A stretch of DNA of 37,613 nt from CAZCFB01 sp964511535. GTDB taxonomy: Bacteria; Myxococcota_A; Polyangia; GCA-2747355; CAZCFB01. The stretch is taken from positions 1 to 37,613 of the forward strand of contig CAZEFW010000085.1 in the NCBI GenBank assembly GCA_964511535.1. Reading direction: 5' to 3'. Of the stretch, positions 23,432-30,641 are shown one piece after another. The notes under the pieces are model-generated. The model did not search any database, was not told where the DNA came from, and saw only the letters and a list, made by a program, of their open reading frames with translations. The position numbers and the translations under genes are program-made. Position 1 is the stretch's first letter. Each line of letters opens with the position of its first letter.

Positions 23432-26400
23432 ATGTCGCTGGCTCGCTTATCGGTCCGCAACCCGGTCCCGGTCAATCTGTTGATGATCGCCATCCTGGTG
23501 GTGGGCGCGGTGGCGTACGTGAGCCTGCCCAGGGAGCTGATGTCCGACATCTCCCTGAACTGGGCGTTCATCATCAAGCCGTACCCCGGCGTCTCCGCCG
23601 AGGAGATCGAGAAGCTGATCACCAAGCCCATCGAGGACGAGATCCGCGACGTCAAGGGGATCGACTTCATCGCGTCCCAGTCCGGCGAGGGGGCCAGCTT
23701 CATCTCGGTCAAGTTCAAGCAGATGTCCGACGAGGAGTTCCGCTTCCGCCTGCAGGATCTACGGGCCGAGGTGGACAAGGTCAAGGACATGCCCGAGGAC
23801 GCGCTGGAGACCATCGTCAACCCGATCGGCACGTCCGAGATGATGCCGCTGATCAGCGTGCACCTGTACGGCGAGGCCCCCGAGAAGCTGCTGCGGGAGC
23901 TGGCGCGGGATCTGCGGGACCGTGTCCAGCAGGTGCCCGCCGTGTCCAAGGTGGAGCTCATCGGCGTGCGGGACCGCGAGGTGTGGGTGGAGGCCGATCC
24001 GCGCAAGCTGCGCGCGTTCTACCTGTCGCCCGCGCTGTTGCAGGCGGCGATCCAGGGCAGAGGGGTCAACGTGCCGGGGGGCAAGCTCACCGTGGGCGGC
24101 AAGGAGGTGATCGTGCGCTCCGTGGGCGAGTTCAACGACCCCTCGGAGATCGCGCGGGTCATCGTGCGCACCGGCGACAACGGCAGCGTGGTGCGGGTAA
24201 AGGACGTGGCGCGGGTGCGGGACACCTTCGAGGAGGAGCGCACCCGCAGCACCCTCGACGGTGAGCCGGTCATCTCGCTGCTCATCTCCAAGCAGAACCA
24301 CGGCAACTCCATCGACGTCACCGACGAGATCAAGCGCCTGGCCCGGGAGTTCGAGGCCCGGCACAAGCACCTGATCAAGATCAAGTGGACCACCGACAGC
24401 TCGGAGCATATCCAGGACATCCTGGCCAAGCTGACCACCAACGCCTGGCTCGGGTTCGTGGTGGTGGGGATCCTGCTGTTCGTGGTGCTCGGCATGCGCA
24501 ACGCGGTGCTGGCGGCCCTGGGCATCCCGATCTCGTTCCTCGCCTGCTTCATCTTCATGTGGCGCACCGGCGAGTCGTTCAACGGCAACTCCTTGTTCGG
24601 GCTGGTGCTGGTGCTCGGCATCATCGTGGACGACGCCATCATGATCGTGGAGAACTGCTACCGGCACCTGCAGCTGGGCAAGAGCTGGCAGCAGGCCGCC
24701 ATCGACGGCACCAACGAGATCATGAAGCCGATCCTGTCGGCCACCGCCACGACCATCGCCGCCTTCCTGCCGCTGATCCTGCTGCCCGGCATCATGGGCA
24801 AGTTCATGCGCGTTGTGCCGGTGACGGTCTGCCTGGCGCTGGCGGCGTCCATGGTGGAGGCGTTCATCATCCTGCCGTCGCACTTCGCCGACTGGCCCGG
24901 CCGCAAGCTGCAGTCGCGCAAGGACCGGGGCTGGCTCGAGGGCCTGCGGCAGACCTACGAGCGCGCCCTGCGCTACGTGGTGCGGCGGCGCAAGCGGTTC
25001 GTCTTCGGCATGCTGCTGGTGATCCCCGGCGCCATGATGATCATCCCGCTGGTGGGGCAGAGCCTGTTCTCCGGCGAGGAGGTCAACTCGTTCCAGGTGC
25101 GCGTCACCATGCCCAACGGCACCAGCCTGGAGCGCACGGCGTCGGTGCTGGACCGGTTCAAGCAGGCCGCCGAGGACCTGCCCGGCGACGAGCTGCGCGC
25201 GATCCATGTCACCGCCGGCCTGATCCAGACAGACACCGACTGGGTCTTCCGCTCCGACGTGGGTCAGCTCTGGATCGATCTGCCGCTGTCCTACGGGCGC
25301 ACGCGCTCCACCGACAACATCATGAACGACCTGCGGGCCAAGGTGCAGGGGATCCCCGGGCCGCTGAACATCGAGCTGGCCAAGGTGAACACCGGCCCGC
25401 CGGTGGGTCGCCCGGTGGAGGTGAAGGTGAAGGGCAAGTACCTCGAGCGCCTGCGCGAGGCGTCTGCATACCTGCAGCAGGTGCTCAAGGGGATCGACGG
25501 GGTGTTCGACATCCGGGACGACGACCTGGTGGGGCGCCAGGAGCTGCGCTTCACCGTGGACCCGGAGCGGGCGGCGCTCTACGGCCTGAGCGCGGCGCAG
25601 GTGGGGCTCTCCATCCGCGCCGCGGTGGAGGGGGTCAAGGCGGGCAAGCTGTACGACGGCGACGAGGAGCTGGAGATCGTCGTGAAGGTGGACCGGCGGC
25701 TGCTGCCTCGCCCCGAGTCGTTGCTGCGGCTGCCGCTTGTGCTGCAGTCGGGCAAGCGCATCGCCCTGGGCGACGTGGCCAGCTACACCACCCGCCCCAG
25801 CATTTCGCTGATCCGGCGCTACAAGACGCAGCGCTCCATCACGGTGTCGGCCAACGTGGACAAGGAGAAGGTCACGTCCAACGACGCGGTGGCGAAGCTG
25901 CAAAAAGAGGTGGGCGACATCTCCCGGCGCTTCCCCGGGGTGACCCTGGACTTCACCGGCGAGTGGTCCGAGTTCCAGGAGTCGTTCAAGAGCCTGGGCC
26001 AGCTGTTCCTGGTGGGCGTGCTGTTGATCTACGTCATCCTCGGCGCGCAGTTCCGCTCATACCTGCAGCCCATCGTGATCCTGTTCACCGTGCCCTTCGC
26101 CTTCGTGGGCGCCATGCTCGGGCTGCTCATCAGCGGCAACCTCTTCTCCATCGTCACCATGTTCGGCATGGTGGCGCTGGCCGGGGTGGCGGTGAACGAC
26201 GCCATCGTGCTGATCAGCTTCATCAACAACGCCCGGGACGAGGGCATGGAGCCCGAGGACGCCGTGGTGCAGGGAGGCGTGCTGCGCCTGCGGCCCATCC
26301 TGCTCACCTCGGCCACAACCATCGCCGGCCTGCTCCCCATGGGCATGGGCCTCGGCGGCATGTCCCTGACCTGGGGCCCGCTGGCCAACACCATCATCTG

Positions 26401-26527
26401 GGGGCTGGCGGTGGCCACCATGCTGACTTTGTTTTTAATCCCAGCGACTTATATGGTTCTGGTGCACGACTTGGCCGGCTGGTTCCAGCGGCGGCGGCAG
26501 CGAACCGAGGTCGCGGGAGGGGATTAA
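23432..26527 (+). CDS. RND family efflux permease
   Basis: 1031 aa, the usual size for an AcrB-type pump. The start MSLARLSVRNPVPVNLLM has AGGGA six bases upstream. TM1, the large first periplasmic loop, TM2-6, TM7, the second loop and TM8-12 can be followed. The TM4 proton-relay Asp pair is present (GIIVDDAIMIVEN). At the TM10 position where AcrB has Lys940 the sequence is GVAVNDAIVLISF, with Asn, as in several non-HAE1 RND groups, so proton coupling may differ in detail. It works with the adaptor 9 bp upstream to export small molecules through an outer-membrane channel encoded elsewhere. Substrate not predictable. The orphan response regulator downstream may or may not control it. Confidence 0.95.
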   Translation: MSLARLSVRNPVPVNLLMIAILVVGAVAYVSLPRELMSDISLNWAFIIKPYPGVSAEEIEKLITKPIEDEIRDVKGIDFIASQSGEGASFISVKFKQMSDEEFRFRLQDLRAEVDKVKDMPEDALETIVNPIGTSEMMPLISVHLYGEAPEKLLRELARDLRDRVQQVPAVSKVELIGVRDREVWVEADPRKLRAFYLSPALLQAAIQGRGVNVPGGKLTVGGKEVIVRSVGEFNDPSEIARVIVRTGDNGSVVRVKDVARVRDTFEEERTRSTLDGEPVISLLISKQNHGNSIDVTDEIKRLAREFEARHKHLIKIKWTTDSSEHIQDILAKLTTNAWLGFVVVGILLFVVLGMRNAVLAALGIPISFLACFIFMWRTGESFNGNSLFGLVLVLGIIVDDAIMIVENCYRHLQLGKSWQQAAIDGTNEIMKPILSATATTIAAFLPLILLPGIMGKFMRVVPVTVCLALAASMVEAFIILPSHFADWPGRKLQSRKDRGWLEGLRQTYERALRYVVRRRKRFVFGMLLVIPGAMMIIPLVGQSLFSGEEVNSFQVRVTMPNGTSLERTASVLDRFKQAAEDLPGDELRAIHVTAGLIQTDTDWVFRSDVGQLWIDLPLSYGRTRSTDNIMNDLRAKVQGIPGPLNIELAKVNTGPPVGRPVEVKVKGKYLERLREASAYLQQVLKGIDGVFDIRDDDLVGRQELRFTVDPERAALYGLSAAQVGLSIRAAVEGVKAGKLYDGDEELEIVVKVDRRLLPRPESLLRLPLVLQSGKRIALGDVASYTTRPSISLIRRYKTQRSITVSANVDKEKVTSNDAVAKLQKEVGDISRRFPGVTLDFTGEWSEFQESFKSLGQLFLVGVLLIYVILGAQFRSYLQPIVILFTVPFAFVGAMLGLLISGNLFSIVTMFGMVALAGVAVNDAIVLISFINNARDEGMEPEDAVVQGGVLRLRPILLTSATTIAGLLPMGMGLGGMSLTWGPLANTIIWGLAVATMLTLFLIPATYMVLVHDLAGWFQRRRQRTEVAGGD

Positions 26528-26686
26528 TCCCTTCAAATCCCCGGAATCCCTGCAAGATCGGCGAATCAGGATTTTCCTTATGGCGGCCCGCGGAGGCGGA
26601 ACGCTACTATCAGCCAAGCTTAACCGGTCTCCCGTATCTGGCGGCTCTTCAAGGGCCCACTCCGGAGGGGATTCGGGACGGATATT

Positions 26687-27376
26687 ATGCATCCTGACGT
26701 GACGTTCAAAGACAAGCCGACATCCCAGCTCAGGGTCCTGATCGCGGATGATCACGTGATCTTCCGTCAGGCGCTCTGCAGCCTGCTGGAGGCCGCCGAG
26801 CAGATCGAGGTTGTGGACCAGGCAGGTGACGGCGAGGAGGCGCTGACCAAGATCAAGGCACGGCCCCCGGATATCGCCATTCTCGACATCTCCATGCCGC
26901 GCAAGAGCGGGCTCGACACGGCGAGGATCCTGCTCGAGGAAGGCATTCAGACCCGCCTGGTTGTCCTCTCGAGCCTCGACGCGAGGAAGACCGTCACCCG
27001 GGCGTTCGATTACGGTGTCGCCGCGTATGTGCACAAGACCTGTCCCATGGAGGACCTCGTCGAGGTCCTCTACAGGGTGGCGGCAGGGGAGACCGGCATC
27101 ATCCGACCGAAGGGCATGCTCCAGTCCCCTGTGATGGTGCCCCCCCCGCACGAAGACGCTGATTCGATCCTGAGCCGGCTCTCCCCGCGCGAACTCCAGG
27201 TGATGAAGCTGCTGGCCGAGGGTATGAACACCAAGGAGACGGCTCACCGCCTCGGCCTGAGCCCCAAGACGGTGGAGACCCACCGGAGCCACCTCTTCTC
27301 GAAGCTCGAGTGCCGGTCCGTGGTCGCCCTGACCCACATCGCCATCCGCGAAGGAATCATCACGCCGGAACCATAA
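26687..27376 (+). CDS. NarL/FixJ-type response regulator
   Basis: 229 aa. The receiver domain (about residues 14-130) has the acidic pair DD (21-22), phospho-acceptor Asp67 in ILDISMP, a Ser of VLSS near 95 and Lys117 in VHKTCP. A linker leads to a LuxR-type helix-turn-helix (about 165-225: LSPRELQVMKLLAEGMNTKETAHRLGLS, quoted by position; KTVETHRSHLFSKL). Phosphorylation should promote dimerisation and DNA binding. No histidine kinase is in the window, so it is orphan here. It lies 159 bp after the RND pump, in which no clear promoter was found, and just before a hairpin leading into a lipoprotein gene. Targets unknown. Confidence 0.93.
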   Translation: MHPDVTFKDKPTSQLRVLIADDHVIFRQALCSLLEAAEQIEVVDQAGDGEEALTKIKARPPDIAILDISMPRKSGLDTARILLEEGIQTRLVVLSSLDARKTVTRAFDYGVAAYVHKTCPMEDLVEVLYRVAAGETGIIRPKGMLQSPVMVPPPHEDADSILSRLSPRELQVMKLLAEGMNTKETAHRLGLSPKTVETHRSHLFSKLECRSVVALTHIAIREGIITPEP

Positions 27377-27382
27377 TCGCTG

Positions 27383-27436
27383 GATTCTCCTGCTTGTACG
27401 GCTACATTTAGGGATATTCAATATCACAGGAGAATC
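27383..27436 (+). promoter_or_regulatory. Inverted repeat that can mask the lipoprotein ribosome binding site
   Basis: GATTCTCCTG (27383-27392) is perfectly complementary to CAGGAGAATC (27427-27436), which contains the AGGAG ribosome binding site of the next gene. A second perfect palindrome GATATT-C-AATATC (27413-27425) is nested inside. The structure begins six bases after the regulator stop codon, so it could control translation, act as an operator, or stop upstream transcription. Confidence 0.55.
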
Positions 27437-27438
27437 TG

Positions 27439-28020
27439 ATGAATCGGCTGGTCTTAACTTTTACCCTCGGAATATTCGCCCTGGCCTGCAGCGACGATAG
27501 CGGCCCGGACAACACCAAGAAAGACGGCGGCGGCGGCGGCGCAGACACGGGCGTGACCGCGGACAAGGGCGCCACCACGGACAAGGGCGCGGTGGCTGAC
27601 AAGGGGCCAGTGGCCGACAAGGGCGCCGTCGCTGACAAGGCGATGACCGCCGACCAGGCGGCCACTGCGGACAAGGGCAGCACCGGCGCGGACGGCACGG
27701 CCTCCAGCGGCTTCGGCGCCACGGTTTGGCCCATCCTCAAGGCCTCGTGCGCCAACGGCTACTGCCACGGCGGCGGCGCGGGCGGCTTGACCATGAAGGA
27801 CGAGGCGAGCACCTACGCTGCCCTGGTGGGCGTGAAGTCCAAGGGGTGCTCCACCATGAATTACGTCACCGCGAGCGACCTGACCAACAGCTACCTCATC
27901 CAGAAGCTGGAGGGCAAGGGCAGCTGCTTCATGGGCGGCAAGATGCCCAAGGGCGGCAGCCTCACCGCGGCCCAGCTCACCACCATCAAGGCCTGGATCA
28001 CGGCGGGCGCCAAGAAGTAG
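27439..28020 (+). CDS. Lipoprotein with DKG repeats and cytochrome-c-like domain
   Basis: 193 aa. The signal peptide ends in a lipobox (IFALAC, Cys17). A linker of DKGA/ADKG repeats (about residues 35-80) follows, then a domain of about 100 residues: FGATVWPILKASCANGYCHGG (in part), LTMKDEASTYAALVGV, GGKMPKGGSLTAAQLTTIKAWITAGA. The overall pattern (PIL..C...CHGG, MP, IKAWI..GA) is that of c-type cytochrome domains of planctomycete and myxobacterial surface proteins. The heme motif is Cys-X4-Cys-His rather than CXXCH, so heme attachment is uncertain; the Met of KMPKGG would be the sixth ligand. Two further Cys (GCSTM, GSCFM) could form a disulfide. It follows a response regulator and a possible SD-masking hairpin. 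Confidence 0.82.
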   Translation: MNRLVLTFTLGIFALACSDDSGPDNTKKDGGGGGADTGVTADKGATTDKGAVADKGPVADKGAVADKAMTADQAATADKGSTGADGTASSGFGATVWPILKASCANGYCHGGGAGGLTMKDEASTYAALVGVKSKGCSTMNYVTASDLTNSYLIQKLEGKGSCFMGGKMPKGGSLTAAQLTTIKAWITAGAKK

Positions 28021-28024
28021 CCGC

Positions 28025-28519
28025 TCAGGCGGCGGCAGCGCGGGCCAGCCTGGCCCGGATCGCCGCGCAGAGCTCACCCTGGCTCAGATCCGGCGCGAAC
28101 TCCGGAAAGAGCCGCTCCCACACCGCATCGTTGAGCCCGGCGGGGCTGACCTGCTCCAGCGCCTCGTGGGCGAATTCCCGCGCCAGGGCGGCCAGGATGG
28201 CGTCGTGGCCACAGCGCACCTGGCGCTCCAGCGCGGTCAGCGCGTCCAGCGCCTGGCCCACGCCGCCCAGCAGCCCCTGCGCGGCGCGGTCGGCCACCGA
28301 GCTGATGAAGGCGCCCGAGTAGGCCATGCCCTGCTCCTCATGCTTGCTGCGCGCCTCGAAGGAGCTGCGCGCCCAGAGCATGTTGCCCGACAGGGTGAGC
28401 AGGGCGCCGAGCAGGTCCTCGTCCGGTTCGGACCAGGTCTGCAGCACCACGGTGGCTGCCTGAAAAAAGCGGTTTGTGTGGGAAAGCACGATGGGGTTCA
28501 GGTCCCAGGCAGTGATCAT
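28025..28519 (-). CDS. Unrecognised helical protein
   Basis: 164 aa from the ATG at 28519, chosen because AGGAGG lies six bases upstream; a reading from 28558 lacks one. No signal peptide or membrane segment. The sequence is mostly amphipathic helix with many Ala and Leu, starting MITAWDLNPIVLSHTNRFFQ and ending RARLARAAAA. No motif recognised. It is convergent with the cytochrome-like lipoprotein, whose stop is four bases from its own stop, and it follows the basic exported protein gene by 86 bp on the same strand. Likely cytoplasmic. Confidence 0.65.
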   Translation of the reverse strand: MITAWDLNPIVLSHTNRFFQAATVVLQTWSEPDEDLLGALLTLSGNMLWARSSFEARSKHEEQGMAYSGAFISSVADRAAQGLLGGVGQALDALTALERQVRCGHDAILAALAREFAHEALEQVSPAGLNDAVWERLFPEFAPDLSQGELCAAIRARLARAAAA

Positions 28520-28605
28520 GGCCGACCTCCTCGATTTCAGGGTGTAGATCATCACCATGGTGGCGGCGGGTCACGGCCCGGGGAAGGATAAGGCGGGGGC
28601 GGGAT

Positions 28606-29364
28606 TTATTGGGCGGCGGCGGCCTGGGCGGCCTGACCCAGCTCGCCGCTCATCTGGCGCAGGCGGTTCTGGTGGCGCAGGCGCTTGTAATTCTTGATGA
28701 ACCTTCGGCTGTTGGACTGCTGCTTCTTGGCGTAATCGCGGTAGTCCTTGCCCAGCTTCTTGAGGGTACCGCCGAAGGACTGGGACCTGTCCTCGCGGAT
28801 GTGGTGCTGCCGCCAGGCGAGGATGCCGAGGCTCAGCGGAACCTCGATGACCTCGTGGGCCACCACGGCGGTGACCGGGTCCATGCCGAGGTACACGAAG
28901 GCCGGGATCTGCAGGTGTGTGGCCACCGGGTAGGCCACCCCGAAGCTGCCGAGAAACAGCTTGTCCTGGGAGAACTTGTGCCCGGCGAAGCCGCCGAGGC
29001 TGGTGGGGGCGAACATGCGCGCCTTTGCGAACCCCTTGCTCAGCCGTCGGGGCAAGGAGGCCTGGATCTTGTCGGCCGCCAGCGTCCCGTAACCCTTTGC
29101 GATCTTTACGCCTCTACGGATTTTTCGTTTCACCTTTGGCGGTATTCGCAGGCGCTTCTTCACGGCCCGGAAGCCGCGCCTGATGCGGCCCACCTTCCGG
29201 GGTTTCACCTTCCCTTTTTGCCCGGGGGCCCGCACCTGATCGCGCCCTGCACGGCCGCTGCGGCTGGCTGCTGGATCCGCCAGTGCAACCTGGGGCAGAC
29301 AAATCGCGATAAACGCCATGATCGCGAGGCCTTGTGCGCACCGGGCTGAAATAAAGGACTTCAT
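28606..29364 (-). CDS. Very basic exported protein of unknown function
   Basis: 252 aa. A signal peptide (MKSFISARCAQGLAIMAFIA to about ALADP) precedes a strongly basic stretch at residues 45-90 (KGKVKPRKVGRIRRGFRAVKKRLRIP and similar, quoted by position). A less charged middle (about 115-180) contains two hydrophobic segments and AHEVIEVPLSLGILAW, where His and Glu pairs could bind metal. The end is again basic and helical (RRFIKNYKRLRHQNRLRQM). The protein would be exported and may bind polyanions such as DNA, teichoic-like or acidic polysaccharides; this is inference from charge. No family recognised. It lies between a VWA lipoprotein and an unknown gene on the same strand. Confidence 0.65.
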   Translation of the reverse strand: MKSFISARCAQGLAIMAFIAICLPQVALADPAASRSGRAGRDQVRAPGQKGKVKPRKVGRIRRGFRAVKKRLRIPPKVKRKIRRGVKIAKGYGTLAADKIQASLPRRLSKGFAKARMFAPTSLGGFAGHKFSQDKLFLGSFGVAYPVATHLQIPAFVYLGMDPVTAVVAHEVIEVPLSLGILAWRQHHIREDRSQSFGGTLKKLGKDYRDYAKKQQSNSRRFIKNYKRLRHQNRLRQMSGELGQAAQAAAAQ

Positions 29365-29415
29365 TGTCCTTAATTAGTGCAGATCTGGTGCCATCTCGTC
29401 AACCACCACTGTTGG

Positions 29416-30558
29416 TCACTTGATGATGGTCTTGCAGCCAAACAGGACCTTGATCTTGCCCTTGCCGACAGATTTGCAGAACGCGGGGCACAGGTGGACG
29501 GTCTTGGGGCTCTTTTCGTTGTCGTAATACCAGGCGCCGCCGCTGGCCGGGCAGGCCGCAGCGTTCTTCACCTTCGGGATCTTGTTCGGCTTGCCTCCCA
29601 CCGGCGTGTGGCTGACGTTGACCTTGTTCGGGTCCACAGTCTTTCCCGCGCCCGGTGATGGGATGGCGTAGGCGCAGGGCACCTTGGTGTTGGCCACCAC
29701 GGCCTGGGCCAGGGCGGTGAAGATCGGCTGCCAGTTGGTCTCGCACACCTTGGCCTTGGTGCCCTTGGTGTCCGCGGTGAGCTTGAGGTACCGGTGGCCG
29801 TACATGGCCCCGGTGGGGCAGCCTATGAGGAAGATCGGGCCCCAGGCGACGATGCTGTGGAAGATGTATCCGCCGGGGAAGCCGGGGCTCTTGAGCCCCT
29901 TGACCTGGGCGTCGAACCAGGTGGCCTTCTTGTCGCTCTCGTCGTCGGTGACCGCAACGAAGTGCCGGATGGAATCGGCGCGCAGGAAGCTCTGGTACTT
30001 GGGGTAGGTGGAGATCAGCTTCTCAAGCCCGTCCGAGCTGCCCACGTACTTGTTGACATGCTTGAACTTGGGGCCGTCCTTGCACCCTGCGCCGCCCAGG
30101 GGGGGCGGGATGCAGATCTCCTTGGCGTCGGCCACCAGCACCACCCGGTAGTCCAACACGGTGCCGGCGATCATCTTGGCGAAGGCGTTCATGTTCTTCT
30201 GCACCGTCTTGGTCTCGAAGTCCATGGAGCCGGAGGTGTCGATGAACCAGATGATGTCCACAGGCCGGAACTTGTTCTTGGCCTCTGCCTCGGTGGCCAC
30301 GCAGGGCCCGGTGTCGCTGCCGGCGCCGAGGTCGAAGGGTATGAACTGATCCGCGCCGGGGCCGCCGTCCGGGGTCTTGCCCTGGCACACGGCGAGGCCC
30401 GCGCAGCCCGGGTCCTTGCAGTCCATGAGCCCGTCGGCGTCGTTGTCCCAGCCATCGGTGCATTCGGCGGCGGAGTCCTCCGGATCGGTTGCGAAGCTGC
30501 CGGTGCCGCACCCGGCCAGCATGAACACGAGCACCCCCGCGAAGCCTGCGCGCTTCAT
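29416..30558 (-). CDS. VWA-domain lipoprotein
   Basis: 380 aa from the ATG at 30558, which has GGAGGAGG just upstream; a longer reading from 30636 would bury the signal peptide. The lipobox is FMLAGC (Cys17). A CTDGWDNDADGLMDCKDPGC motif (residues 33-52), like the DNDGD element of the lipoprotein at 18775, precedes a von Willebrand A domain whose MIDAS motif DTSGSM is near residue 107 and whose second metal segment is VTDDESD. The VWA domain runs to about residue 310; a Cys-containing C-terminal part (CPASGGAWYYDN, LCPAFCKSVGKGK) follows. Surface adhesion or protein binding is expected for this class. The gene is divergent from the TPR/GT9-like gene, with starts 83 bp apart. Confidence 0.85.
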   Translation of the reverse strand: MKRAGFAGVLVFMLAGCGTGSFATDPEDSAAECTDGWDNDADGLMDCKDPGCAGLAVCQGKTPDGGPGADQFIPFDLGAGSDTGPCVATEAEAKNKFRPVDIIWFIDTSGSMDFETKTVQKNMNAFAKMIAGTVLDYRVVLVADAKEICIPPPLGGAGCKDGPKFKHVNKYVGSSDGLEKLISTYPKYQSFLRADSIRHFVAVTDDESDKKATWFDAQVKGLKSPGFPGGYIFHSIVAWGPIFLIGCPTGAMYGHRYLKLTADTKGTKAKVCETNWQPIFTALAQAVVANTKVPCAYAIPSPGAGKTVDPNKVNVSHTPVGGKPNKIPKVKNAAACPASGGAWYYDNEKSPKTVHLCPAFCKSVGKGKIKVLFGCKTIIK

Positions 30559-30641
30559 CGTCCTCCTCCTTGGCCTGATCCGTGCCTCGAATATACACCA
30601 CCCGCCTGGAGACGCCCCGCGCGCCGTGCTACCCATGGTGC

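Noticed and set aside
23759..25903. 714-codon minus-strand open frame
   Set aside because: Antisense to the RND pump; composition typical of a GC-frame shadow.
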